Source of the DNA: Rostratula benghalensis
Lineage: Eukaryota > Chordata > Aves > Charadriiformes > Rostratulidae
Assembly (NCBI GenBank): GCA_013399305.1
Contig: VXAI01000444.1
Location: 62,001-126,000 of the forward strand
Length of the DNA stretch: 64,000 nucleotides
Reading direction: 5' to 3'
This document shows positions 12,205 to 24,059 of the stretch, piece by piece. Each line of letters begins with the position of its first letter. The stretch's first letter is position 1. The notes beneath the pieces are model-generated. The model had not been told where the DNA came from. It worked only from the letters and a program-made list of their open reading frames with translations, and did no database searches. The translations under genes and the position numbers were made by a program.

Positions 12205-12795
12205 CTCATCCAGTCCAATCCCCCTGCCAGAGCAGGAACACCCAGAGCAGGTCACACAGGAACGTGTCCAGGAGGGGTTTGAATGTCTCCAGAGAAGGAG
12301 ACTCCACCACCTCTCTGGGCAGCCCCTTCCAGTGTTCCCTCACCCTCACCAGGAAGAAGTTTTTCCTCCTCTTTCAGTGGAACCTCCTGTGTTCCAGCTT
12401 GCACCCATTGCCCCTTGTCCTGTCATTGCCTGTCCCTGAGAAGAGCCTGGCTCCATCCTCCTGACACTCACCCTTTCCAGATTTATCAACATTCAGGAGG
12501 TCACCCCTCAGTCTCCTCTTCTCCAGGCTCCAGAGACCCAGCTCCCTCAGCCTTTCCTCCTCTGGGAGATGCTCCACTCCCTTCAGCATCTTTGTAGCCC
12601 TGCCCTGGACTCTCTCCAGCAGTTCCCTGTCCCTCTGGAGCTGAGGGGCCCAGAACTGGACCCAGGGCTCCAGATGGGGTCTCACCAGGGCAAAGCAGAG
12701 AGGGAGGAGAACCCCTCTGGACCTACTGACCACCCCCCTTCTCATACACCCCAGGATGCCATTGGCCTTCCTGGCCACCAGGGCACAGAGCTGAG
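12205..12795 (-). mobile_element. CR1 LINE, 5'-truncated, antisense, young
   Basis: Minus-strand CR1 carrying the C-terminal end of the ORF2 reverse transcriptase. An open frame at 12374-12778 includes [19 protein letters not shown] and the [17 protein letters not shown] tail. It is nearly identical to the copy at 30,945-31,245. The 3' end stops at a GGATGAGC point, so the usual ATTCTGTG tail is absent. The 5' end is truncated at about 12,795, against a (TA)-rich stretch. Confidence 0.9.
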
Positions 12796-12796
12796 T

Positions 12797-12838
12797 GATA
12801 TATAGAGTGATATATATATATAGATAGCTATATATACA
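12797..12838. repeat. (TA)n-rich tract
   Basis: GATATATA and TATATATA runs abut the 5'-truncated end of the CR1. This could be an insertion-associated or older simple repeat. Confidence 0.7.
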
Positions 12839-12849
12839 AATCTATCTCT

Positions 12850-13885
12850 ACATGCACATAGCCGTACAAATATATTGTACAGATATAGATGCACTTTCAT
12901 ATATTTTTTATTTGCAGAACATAAATATGTACAACATTGCATCCATGAAAAGATTGTTTAATAAGAGGTGAACTTAAAGTTCCAATGCAAACAGAAAGAA
13001 ACTGAAACAGGAAAAAAGGGCAGGCCCTGTTTGTAGGTCTGCTGGGCAGTCCCAAACCTGTGCGCTGCAGACACCCTGCACATAGCCAGGGCTTCAGACC
13101 AGGCTTGGGACACCCACCAAGGCCAGCTATGCAAGAGAGAGACCAAGCCTGTTTCTGGCCAGGATGGAAGATGGAAGACAGCAATGCTCAACAGATTTGG
13201 ACCCACAGCTCTCAAAGAAAAGACAACATCAGAGCAAGGTCACTGGCTGGCATTCAAAGAACAAAAAGAAATGGCTTGTTTTAAAGTTAAGGCCTTTTTG
13301 TATACTAGAAAATGTAACCCATCCACTAACTGGGCTATTAACTCTGGTCTACTAGTCACTTTCTAGAAGAAGCCCTGTTGTGGCTTATATCATATGTAGC
13401 AGTAACTGGGATGAGATTACGTAAACTCAATTGAGAATGGGGAAGTCAAAATGCAGTTCTCAACTCTTTCTCTGAAAAGGTCCTGTCAAAATTCATGGCT
13501 GATTTTCATCTGAGCCAGTTTTGTCTGGAGTCACTGGTTTCTCCCTCACCAGTGACTCAGCACTGGAAGCTGCAGGCAGGGTACATCACCCCTTGCCCCC
13601 CCATTGCAGCCCACCCCCAGCAGCAGAGCTGGAGCATCCTGGGGTGCCACAACCCCTAGCCCTTTCAGAGCAGGCAGAGAACAGCCACCTTGCCAGGAGG
13701 AGATGGAGCTCAGCCCTGTTCTCACAGCCCCCAGCCAGGGGCTCTGGTCTGTCTCCTGGGACGCAGGTAGACCCCTGCTCTTGCTTGTTGGGAACCTTCA
13801 GCCTCTCTGCTTTGCCAGTGAAGCACTTTCCACTCTGTAAAATCATCATGACACATCATTATTTTATGATATTTGTTCTATATCT
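12850..13885. other. No recognised gene
   Basis: Short frames only. The frame at 13,521-13,910 (129 codons) is proline- and serine-rich, overlaps an opposite-strand frame and matches nothing recognised. Confidence 0.5.
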
Positions 13886-13889
13886 CTAT

Positions 13890-14420
13890 CAATTACATTC
13901 TTCAGTATAGCTTCCGTACATTTGTCTGAAAGAGACACTAAACGTCTGTAGTTCACCAAATCCCTTTTAAAAAGTGGAATTGCATTTGCCATGTCCCATT
14001 CTCATATAAAGGGTGTTTGGTTTCATGGTTACATAAATAGGTAGATGACCAATTTCTTGTTTAGTCTACAACACAGGAGTGAATATGATCTATTGCAAGC
14101 AATTTCTTCTTAAGAGCAATCTGTTTTAAGATTTCTTCTACTTCCTTCAATTTGAAACAGATTTTCTGGCTGACTCATACCCCATAAAGAAAAATCTCAG
14201 CCAGGGAATAGCCTGAAGCTGTTCTGTAGTAAACAGCAATGTAAAAGCTTCATCTGGCTTTTTGAAAACCTTTCAAATTTGCTGTGTGAACCTCCATGCA
14301 TTTGGATAGTGCACAGAATGAGAGTCATCTTGTCCTCGGGCCTCACAAAGAAATTTATCATCACACTAGTGTCCAGCTGCTCCTCATAGGGTCTACCTCC
14401 CCTCTGCCCGCTCCTAGCAC
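13890..14420 (-). mobile_element. Ancient CR1/L3-clade relic, antisense
   Basis: Plus-strand text such as CGTCTGTAGTTCACCAAATC, AATTTGAAACAGATTTTCTG, AAAGAAAAATCTCAGCCAGG and CTGTAGTAAACAGCAATG follows the order of antisense ancient CR1/L3 reverse-transcriptase sequence. It is heavily diverged with no open frame. Boundaries are approximate. Confidence 0.55.
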
Positions 14421-17405
14421 CTAGCTCCTAGCTGGAGAGGAGACCTGCAAGCACCATCCTACCCTGCATACCCAAGAAAACAACTGCTGCCACAACTGCT
14501 GCTTCAGAGTCAGCTCCAAACCCTATGAAGAACAGGGCTGCTTCTGCCCAGCTTCATTAGACACTAGATTTGTCACACGGGTGTCCTGTAGACAAGTGTT
14601 GTGCTGTGATGGAACATCACACTGATGTCTGAGCTCCAGGAGCTCAAATATAAGCTGTGGCTCCTTTTTATAAGCATTTCATCAGTTGTTACACTGCACT
14701 ACAGATTTTCTTATAAGCTGTCTTCTACCCTTCATGTTTTCATTCCCTAATTATTCTACACACAGTGAGCTTATTTCCAGACCAAAGCTCCAGCGCAGAC
14801 TATTCAGTTTCCAGGACCATGCATTCAATTAATTCTGTATCCATGCTACATTAGTTCATTATATATATTAAGTAATACTTCATCAATATATATCATATAT
14901 GACATACCTATAATGATAGCCATTCATTTATGTACATCATGTATGTGTATAGCTTTAATCTGGATATTTTGGCTATTTTCTCAGCCTGCTCTTCTGCATT
15001 GAGACAATACCCAGGTGTCTTGTGAAGATTTTCTTCCATCCTTTATTGTAACCCTATTGTTGTTGTCCCACTTAGAGCTTTTTCAGAAAAAAATGTGAAA
15101 AACTGCTGTCCATCAGTTACATTCTCACATTTCCCATTACTTCCACTGTGCACCACTAATACATAGCTACAGTTTCAGGCATGCTTAGCATTCACTGCTT
15201 TAGTTTCCATTAATATTTACAAGGAAGTTGTTATCGTTTGAGAAAACCTGCAACAATTTATTGTCATTTAGACAATTGTTCTATCATACCATGACCCCTC
15301 CTCACCTGGGAACACAAAGAAAATAATTTAATAGAATAACACTAATAATTAACGATAATACTGAAGAACCAGTATTTATCCCAATACTGTTATATACAAG
15401 AATCATACCCAGCCAATTCTCCAGCAAAAGCCCTGCACTCACAGCAGGGACAGCAAACGTGGGACTCTGCAAGCACCGTGGCTTCAAGAGGAAGGGAAGG
15501 GCTCAGGACTCTGTCACCAGAGCAAGGAGTTTTTCTGGATCCACCACCATTGTGGGAGAGAGAACTACACAGCAAACTTTATAATTTATATTAAATGTGG
15601 TGTTCATGGTATGAAATAATCCTGTTGGCAGCCTGGGTCAAGTGCCTAGGTCTCAATACTCCTCCTCCCTGCACCTGGCAAAACTAAAAAAACTCCAAGA
15701 CCTTGAATCCCACAGAGCCTGGCTGGCTATGAAGGAAATATTTTCATTAATTCAGACCCCAGAGTCTTCTAAAAACGCAGTTTTCCCCAGCAAATGAATG
15801 AACCTGCTGGGGCACATGTATGTATGCATAAATGGCACACTTATGTCTGCAGCCTACTGCTCCCTGACAACTGTCACAGAAGACAGAGCTGCCTACTGAG
15901 GGCCAGCCCCAGGCTCTTTGCAGGCCTGACCTCTGCTGTCTCCTCCTGGTGCATGGTGGAAACAAGCCACCCACCACCAAGGACAGCCCTCAACCCCTCA
16001 AATTAATTTCCTCTGGGAAAAATAACAGAATAGGCTCCCTTTACCCTGCACTCCAGCTGCATATGCTGCATGCTGCTTTCTGTGCTGCCACAAAAGCTGT
16101 CAGAGAGAGAAATGTTAGATTTTGAACTACTTGCAGAACCAGACCCCTCACAGCAGCCTCCTCACTCAGTTCGATGCTTTGATGGGGAGTCCATTTTGTC
16201 AAAGCTGGTATCTCTGGCAGACACCCTCTCCTTGGAGAGAGCGGAATACAAATATGCAGAGAAGATGCTCTAACATTCTGACTACAATAAAAAACCAACA
16301 GTATTTGGGAAAATCTGACTTGGATTAAGAAGAGAGGTTGACAGAGACAGAGTGAACTCTAGATGTTATTTTCCAGATACAACTTTCCTCTCAATGCAAA
16401 CACTCCGAGCATTTAGCTGCACTAAATGTGCACATTGCACAACTGATAGATAAGTGTTCAACTGGCTTAACACAATTTTATCACTTTGTATTGAACAAAT
16501 ATTTTTTCTATAAAGCTTGAAAAACAACTAATGGAATTAAAATACAGTATCATTTCAGGAAGATCTTAGTATTTTGAGCTACAGACCTGGATGGGTAGAG
16601 TAGTTGCTTCATTGCTACTGATCTCCTAGATCGATTTGTGTAAGTTACAGATTTTGACAAGAAAGAATATTCAGCCAATGCTTTGTAAAGAACTTCGGTT
16701 GATACAAGAGAGTTTGCTGCTATACCCAGCTTGTTCAGAAATAAACAAGGACCCATGTTCTGCTGGTGTGGAGTCAGCTAGCCCGTCCAGCACTCATTTG
16801 CAGCCCCATCCCCCTTGGTGCCTTAGCCCAGACATACTGTCTTGTCTTTGCCTTCCTTCATTGCTATTCAGTAACAGCTTTTAATTATTTAAGAACTGAA
16901 TTAGAAATATGCAGGACCACTGGGTGGCATGAGAAACCAGAATATGTTAAGCTTGGGCAATACCTTGTTTTTTTAAATGTTTGGAGTAGGCCCTTACCAA
17001 GATTAAGGGAAGCTGTGTTGGCAATCCTGGGAACCACATATTTCTATTTGGAGAAGCTCCTGAAGAGGACGAAAAAGGCAGGAGGAGGTAGAAGACACAT
17101 ACAGACTTCTTAGGGGTGCAGCTGAGAGCACCAGGCACTGCACAGTGCTCACTGTGCCTTTGGGATGGTGACCCTCGTGGAAGGGTATGGCCCTGGAGCT
17201 GGGCAGTGGGTACAGGGACAGAGGGACAACTGCAACCTCAGGGAGGGTTCCCCCAACATTCACACCTGCACATTATGAATGAACTCGCTTCCAGTTGGGG
17301 AAGAGACAACCCAATTTGTTTGGTCTACCAAGAATTTAATCTTAACTCTGAAGATTAAAAAACCCCCACAAACCTAAACCAAACCCAGCACAAGAGCTGT
17401 TCTAG
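14421..17405. other. No recognised gene; AT-rich, then GC-rising
   Basis: About 3 kb with no exon or repeat I can name. AT-rich runs occur at 14,850-14,950. Frames are short and unrecognised. It lies just upstream of the second CpG island. Confidence 0.5.
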
Positions 17406-17409
17406 GCTT

Positions 17410-18330
17410 CGGAGTGGCTCCAAGGCCTGCTGCAGGCACGCTTCCCTTCACTCACCATCCGCTCGGCTCTGGCCCCACTCACCCCGAGCCCCAGCTCCCT
17501 CAGGCGGCCGCTGCCCTGGCCTCCCTCACCACTGGGGCGTGCAGGCAAGCCGCTGCTGGAGCCCCGGTGGCCTGGCAGTGCTCAGAGCCCACTGAGGCTT
17601 CTCCCACTCCCTACTTCCAAAAAACCGCTGTGAGGGCGAAAGGGGCCATGACGGAGCGGACAAGCGCAGGAAAGCGAGCACCTCTGGGCATGGCGGTCAG
17701 CCGCAGCCCGACAAGAGCCCGGCCCTCAGCCAAGCAGCGGTGCCAGAGGAACTACCTCCAAGATGGCGCCCGCCGGCGGCTCGCTGTGCAGCCGTCATCG
17801 CCGCTGTAGTCCCAGTTCCACCAAGGGCTTCTGCGCATGTGCGGCCCCGCGGCGCAGCGCGCAGGCGCAGAGTGCCCCGCATGCCGCGGTGGCCGGAGCT
17901 GCTGAGGTACCTGCTCTTCAGGTGAGCCCCGCGCCGCTAGCGGGCCCAGCAGCGGCTCCAGACGCCTTGGGGCACGGCCCGCGCGTCCCGCGCCGTTCCC
18001 GCCCACCGCGGTGCTGAGGCGCTTGGCTGTCGCGGGGGCAGCAGGTGCCTCACGGCGGGCGGGCCGGGGTCAGTGGCTCGCGGCGGGCACGTCCATAGGC
18101 ACCGCCTGTCCCCGTCGGGGCCTGCGCCCCGCGGCCGCTGCTACCACTCCCCGGTTCCGGGACGCTGGCGGCGAATGGACGCCCCGCAAGGGGTTACCTG
18201 GGCGGGGACGGGGGGTTCCCGGGGCGTCCCGGTCCCGCGTAGGCGGCTGCAATTCTCTGGGCCTGGGCGGTCGCTACCGCCGCGTCCTCGCCGAGAGGCC
18301 CCCCCCAGAGAGGAGACTCCGCGTCTCGCC
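17410..18330 (+). promoter_or_regulatory. CpG island, probable NDRG3 promoter and first exon
   Basis: Very GC- and CpG-rich, densest at about 17,690-18,310, against AT-rich flanks. It carries a YY1-type CCAAGATGGCGCC (17758-17770) and NRF1-like TGCGCATGTGCG (17832-17843) and GCGCAGGCGCAG (17859-17870). A strong 5' splice site, CTTCAG/GTGAGCC, follows at 17,922. It is the nearest island upstream of the NDRG3 coding exons. Assigning it to NDRG3 is inference; the 6 kb island is the alternative. I saw no other CpG-rich region between here and 36 kb. Confidence 0.75.
17881..17921 (+). CDS. Possible first coding exon of a small two-exon ORF, or 5'UTR
   Basis: An ATG in the CpG island opens a frame reading MPRWPELLRYLLF up to a GTGAGC donor, with two bases left over. 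Joined to the exon at 23,680 it stays open for 74 codons in all. An upstream in-frame ATG at 17,740 would lengthen it. I do not recognise the protein. It may equally be an NDRG3 leader exon whose open frame is accidental. Confidence 0.3.
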
Positions 18331-18339
18331 GCTCCCTCC

Positions 18340-21300
18340 CGGAGCTGGGTTTGAAAAATAATCCGTCGTCATACTTGGCTTCGTTGGGGAACAAGAGAAA
18401 CGGCTCGAAACTGCCCCTAGTTTCATTGCGGAGGTGATTATTTTTCAGCTGGATAACGGACTTGAGTGCTCTGGGCTTACTCTTGTTTGTAACTCTTGTT
18501 TCTGGTATTCGGGTCTCAAAATTCTCAGTTGTATTGTTTACTTTGGACAATGAAAACTGGGTGTTTTCATCTGGTACAGTCTTGTCAGTATGTGAAAGGG
18601 AAAGGAGTATTTTGTACATTTGTTTTGGTGACTTGCATCATTACTTTAGGTCAATATCTGTTTCTTCTTTTATATTTAATATAAGTCGTGAGGAGTAATT
18701 CAAAACATTGTAGCAAAGTCGGATGCTTCTGCTATCTTACAAACCGTAATGACAAAGTCCAGTGCAGAATATGCGGTGTTACGAAACAACTGAGGCTGTG
18801 TAGGGCTGTGAGTGTATTCCCCTCGGCGCTGGGGGGGGTGGTGGCTCTGCCATGGGGTGTTGCATCACCAGTTGAATTGCCTGATGTCTGGTCTGGTTTT
18901 TGATTCCTCTCAAGTCCAAGAAGTCTGGAACCATGGTGTTGTGGTACAGTGTGGGCACAGCACGTGAATAATGGTCAAAGTTTGTAGCAGAACTAGGGTG
19001 ATTTGGTCCCACACATGTTTGCTCCAAAAAATAAGAAAGGTCTGGTAAGTGTCAGGGGGTTATATCTGAGAAACCAGAAGAGTTTTTGTGCTTGAATATT
19101 AAGGTGATAAAAAGATGGGGGTTACAAGTGGAGAAGAATGAACCCACTTCTGCTTCCTGTGTCAGGCGTGCTCGTGAGTCTCCTGTGTTCAGACAGGAGG
19201 ACTTAAAAGGTCATTCCTGTAGCTTCTGCCTTCCTTTTCTGTAGAAACAAGAGGACAAAAACAGTCTTCCAAATCCTGGAGCCTGTCAAACCATATTAGC
19301 ACCAGTGTGTCAGTCTATGGTGAAAAGTAAAAAGGTAATGTAAAGTCTAAGAGCTTAGTTTAAAATCAGTGTGGAGCTTTTCTAGCACAATAGCTTACTT
19401 GGAGTAAGGGAGCAGAGCTTACCCCATGTGTGTTTCTCCCTGAGTTGGGGGTAGACTCCTGAAGAAGCAAGGTAATCACTAGGGTTCATTTGGATCAGTG
19501 GCCATTGGACTGGATTGTGGAGAGGGCTCAGGACTCACAATGACTGTTCCAATTTCACTTATTTGTTTGGAATATTGAAACTTAGCTTGTGTGTGGCACA
19601 TGAGGCACTGAAACTGGTTAACTTGAGGGCAGAAACTCAATGTGTGCTATAAAGATGCTTTAAGGACAGTTTTCTTAAACATTTTTTGTTGCATGCTCAA
19701 GATAAGTATTATAGCAAAGTAGTAATAAATAGGTATGGTATTATAAGTAAGAAGCTCAAAAAAGTTATGGTCATCGTAATATTTTTGTTGTTGTAAGCAC
19801 AAAAAAATAGGAATAGCAAATTAACTTTAAAATGGGGGAGGGAGAGGGGGCTCGGTCTTCATGTATAAACAGAACAGGGATTTTAATTTTAAGTTATTTA
19901 ATTGCCATTCTCACAAATAATAGCTCAGCTGGATTGCCACCACTTGCATCCTGGAAAAAGGTAAAGCCAAACAGTCAGTGATTTCTATTTCTGTAGGCAG
20001 TGCTGACACCACAACCCTCCATTATCAGGGTTTATCTTGTGCTGATCATCTGCCAGCAGTGTCTTGGATATCAGTAAATATCCCTCTGCTGCTTAAGGTT
20101 CTTAAGCCTCATGGTGGACAGCTGCATGGTGTTAGTTAAGATTATTTATATCCGTATCTGTTATGGCCTGATTTAATTGGTGATGGTTAAAGGAGAACAG
20201 AGGAGTGGTTTGCTACCATTTCTCTGTGCAATGGTCTCATTTTCAGATGAATGTGGTTTGTGAGGGATTATAAAATTCTGTATTGCTTTTCCCTGGGAAT
20301 TCTCAGCATTCTGGCTAGATCGGGTCAGTTATTAAGCAAAATAGTTGTGATTTGGTCCTGACAAGGGTTATTGTGCAAATCGTAGTTGTTGAGAGATTTT
20401 AATAATCTCACTTGGACTTCAGTTCTATTCTCGTAAATGCTGAATTGTAAACGAAACTGGACTATTAATAATATATTCTTATTGATCATTCACCTTTTTC
20501 TATCTGATCATTTCCCCTTGGCTTCTGTGCCTGATGTAGCGCCATTTAATGTAGTAATCAATTGATACTGCGGGAAGCTTGGGAAGGAATAGCTTTGTTT
20601 TCATTTGGCTGTCATCCTTAGCAGACTTGGATGCATTTCTATATTTATATCAGGTTTTGGTTCACTGAAGGGGGTGTTCCTTACTTTACATAGTATAAAT
20701 AAAGTACAAGTTATAAATGCAATGTTTAATTTTAAAGTAACCTTTACTATTCAGTCATGTATAAACCAGGCTCTCTCCATAATTACCAGATGGATTAAAA
20801 ATATGAAACTTGCCTCTTTTTTTTTTTTTTTTTTTCCCCTAGAGGAGTTAGAATTGTGGTTTTTCTCTTTGTGTTTGAATAAGGAATACAGGTGATCTGC
20901 TGCTTCCTTTTTAGCTGTATTTCAGTAACGAAGCTGGGTGTTACATCTTAAACTGATCTAATAACTGGTTGGCATGCAAAGGTCCTGGTCTTATCTGGTC
21001 CTATTCTTGCTCTGTCCTGTACTACTGACAGCATTTACTTGATATTTCCCTGAACCAGTTCAGTTTGCTAAATAAGCATGGCACTAATCCAGCCCCTCTG
21101 TGTCCCCATCTTCCCAGAAGATCAGCTTTTGCCAGGTAAACAACCTGATGGAGTTCACAGAAGGGCTGAGGAGTAAGAGAGTTGTAATTGGTTTTTGCGG
21201 TGTAAGAACAGGCATAAAATCAAGTGGAACCATCTAGTCTGCTGTTCTTTCCTGACAGTGCCCAAAACGAGAAGAGCATAAGGTCAGGACAAATTATATA

Positions 21301-21535
21301 AGCCTTTGTTTGATAGCTCTCTTATCTCTCATCAGCTGTAGAATGTCAAGAGGTAGATGTGGTTTGCATATGGTTAATGTATTTTTCTTCTGTGAACTTG
21401 CCTGTGTGCCCAGTCCATTTAAATGTATACCAGTGACACATCCCAGGGGAGACCTCCCACAGCACAAAATAATATTATAGGTGCTAACTACTTCTGCTTG
21501 TTTTCTTTTGAACTTCATTTCATACATCTTAGCTT
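18340..21535. other. Presumed NDRG3 intron 1, left part; nothing recognised
   Basis: Unique AT-rich sequence with a 19-base T run at 20817-20835. No supported exon. Frames of 60-96 codons near 18,460 and 20,605 lack recognisable content. Confidence 0.5.
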
Positions 21536-21539
21536 TTGT

Positions 21540-22380
21540 ATTGTTTGGAAACGGTGAACAACTGATCTCTATTTACCTTATCCATGCAACTGATGATTTT
21601 GTAGGCTTCTGTCATACATCACTTCAGTAATCTCTGTTTCCAGGCAGAAGAACCCTAGCCTAATTGATCATTTCTCATTATTCAGCTTTTCAAACCTTGT
21701 TTCCCTTTTAAAAACATATTCCCTTTCCATTATGTCCTCTTGAAATGTAGGCACAGATGCTGCATTTGGGATTTAAGCTGCAGATATTCTATAGCTCTAT
21801 CTGGTAGTCTAATTGCTAATAATTTCCTAACATTAGGTTTATTTTTTTTGTATGTTGAATGGCTGCAAGCTAATGCTTTTATCAGTCTGTCAGGACTCCA
21901 GCCAGACTTCCTGAATTATAATGATCAATTTGGAGCACATGATTATATATGTGAAATTAAGTTTATTTTTGGAATGCCACTTTATTTGCATTGAATTTCA
22001 TCTGTTATTTCATTTCCTGATTATTCAGTCCAATGGGGTTTTCCTGCAGGTCTGCAGTCCCCCCTGTTCTTTACTTAAGAATGGCTTATATCTTCAGGAG
22101 CATTTCACTCCACTCCCTATCCTCTTTTCCAGATTGTTTATAAATACAGTGTATAGCAGAGCCCTGCAAAAGGCTCCAGGCAGTCTCTCTCCCTGTGAAA
22201 ATTGACCGTTTATGCCTGCCCTCTGTCATCTGTTTTCAACTAGTTATTAGTCCAAGTGAGACCTTTCCCATTTATCCTGTAGCTGCAGAGCTGCCCAATT
22301 CCAGGATTATCTGAATGCCATCTCCTATTGCAGTTTCATCACTGCTGTAAATGCCCAGGAACGGCCCTGTGCATCCTCAC
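21540..22380 (-). mobile_element. Ancient CR1/L3-clade relic, antisense
   Basis: Antisense text of an old CR1/L3-type LINE: TTTGCATTGAATTTCATCTG, TTTATAAATACAGTG, AGAGCCCTGCAAAAGGCTCC and TGTGAAAATTGACCGTTTAT occur in the order seen in antisense reverse-transcriptase sequence of this clade. It is degenerate, with no coding capacity. Confidence 0.65.
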
Positions 22381-22384
22381 AGCC

Positions 22385-23675
22385 CCTTCTGTGGCTGAGC
22401 CGTCAGTCCAGTCTGGACAGTTCTCGTCTGGAAACAGCTCTGGCTGGAAATAAACCCAGGCAATTATAAATTAATGCTGATTTATTGTTCCTGCACTGGT
22501 AGTTTACGAATGTGTGGATTTAATCAGAATCAATTCAGTTGGATAAGTGCGTATTTCTGTGCTTGCTACTCACTGAAATTGTGACCTTACAGGCTCAAGT
22601 GTAGTCTAGACTGAAGGCAGTGTGCTTTTTATTTCAAATTGGAATGAATTTGATGCTGTAGTTAGTATGACTTGGCATATGAATAGAACCTAGGTACTAA
22701 TTCAGTCAATTTTATGATTGCTTCTTAGATGTTTTCACTGTGCTGAGGCAGAAAAACAATCAGACTGTGGGTTGATATCTGGAATTTCTTAAATAAAGGG
22801 AATGAACAAGGAGGGGGTTTTAGTGCATTTCTGTAAATTAATATGGATCTAGCCTTACTTTTTATCCTGTATAGGCACTTTATTCTAAATTATTAGGAAC
22901 AATTTCTTCATAAATATTTCAAAAACATGTAATGGAAATTCACAAATTTTGCTACTGATGCTCTTGTAGTGTTTTGTAAATGCTAGAATTATTTGGGATT
23001 TACATATGTTTAAGTTGCCTAAATATAAATAACACAGGTCTTTAATGAAATTTTTGTTAACTTAAAAGCCTTGGAATAGTATGGTCCTAACACTTTATAT
23101 CCAGATTCAGCTGTTCTTTTGTCATACAAAACAGTTTTATGCTGGGGGCTTTTTGGCATTGTTTTTATGAGGAGAACTGAATGCTTCTGTTTTTAACAGT
23201 TCCTTTTGGCAGTGGTAGATTTGAAATGTATTGCTTAGCCAATAAGGTCCATCGGGGTTTTTTTTGTTTGTTTTGGTTTTTTTGGGTAGGTCTTTCTACC
23301 TTTGCATAGGCAAAGAGAAAAATTTGCTTTGTGTAAATGTATGGTTGGATTGGTGTATTTCCTCCTAGGAGAGGAGGGCATGTGTGGTTTTGTGTGCTGT
23401 TTTCCAGCAGTAGAAGATGGGGGCTTGGGGAGTGGTTTGAGCCTACTTTTCTGTGCTGCCAGTTCAAATGCTGCATGGTTTGTCTCTGCCATGGGTGGAG
23501 AATTAATATAACAGTGTTGGGAGTGTCAAGCAAGCATAGACTCATCAGTTGATAAAGAGGTGTTTTTAACTACTGCATAGTACTCTACCTTTAGATATTT
23601 TGCTTATGTAGTTCATTCTAACATTGTTTTCATCAAAGAAATGGTCCTTGTTACAAATTCAACTTCTTTTTTCTT
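22385..23675. other. Presumed intron; nothing recognised
   Basis: AT-rich unique sequence. T-rich runs occur near 23,257-23,285. No exon or known repeat. Confidence 0.5.
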
Positions 23676-23679
23676 TCAG

Positions 23680-24055
23680 CTTGGATGAAAAGGTTACTAA
23701 ATATGATACTTCTTGTCCTCGGGGAAGATTTTTTTTCTCATTTTACAATGCAATTGAAGTTCATCCAGGGGCTGATAGAAAGGGCCGGGGCTTGGTGAAA
23801 ATCTGCACATGGATTAGCTCAGCCACAGGACAAAATCATACTTTCCTAACATTTTTAAGATAAATTGGAAACATTCATGATTTTTAATTAAAAAAAAAAA
23901 GTCAGTAAGAGAGCTCACATGCTGTAAATGTTTTTGATTGGAGACTGCTTGTCACAGATGATTTCTGATGCTTTTTGCTGTTGGTTTTTTGTTTTGTTTT
24001 GTTTCCTGATCGTGCACGTTGAATGTGAATAAATACATTTTATGTGATGCGTACT
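23680..24055 (+). CDS. Possible terminal exon of the small two-exon ORF
   Basis: A good acceptor (CTTCTTTTTTCTTTCAG) precedes a frame that continues the 17,881 ORF in phase, reading SLDEKVTKYDTSCPRGRFFF and on to a TAA at 23861-23863. An AATAAA signal (24028-24033) lies 165 bases past the stop, as expected of a terminal exon. No domain is recognised. Composition (Lys, Phe, Ser, Arg mix) is not low-complexity. An internal GTGAAAA at about 23,795 could act as a donor if this is instead an internal exon. Confidence 0.3.
24028..24033 (+). terminator. AATAAA polyadenylation signal
   Basis: A canonical hexamer downstream of the candidate small ORF stop, followed by a TG-rich stretch (TTTTATGTGATG) that could be the downstream element. 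Such hexamers are common by chance in AT-rich DNA; the placement is the only support. Confidence 0.3.
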
Positions 24056-24059
24056 CCTA

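Noticed and set aside
12374..12778. 134-codon minus-strand frame as a host gene
   Set aside because: It is the C-terminal end of CR1 ORF2 in a truncated LINE copy.
18011..18361. 116-codon frame in the right CpG island
   Set aside because: Arg/Gly/Ala-rich GC-island artefact overlapped by frames on both strands.
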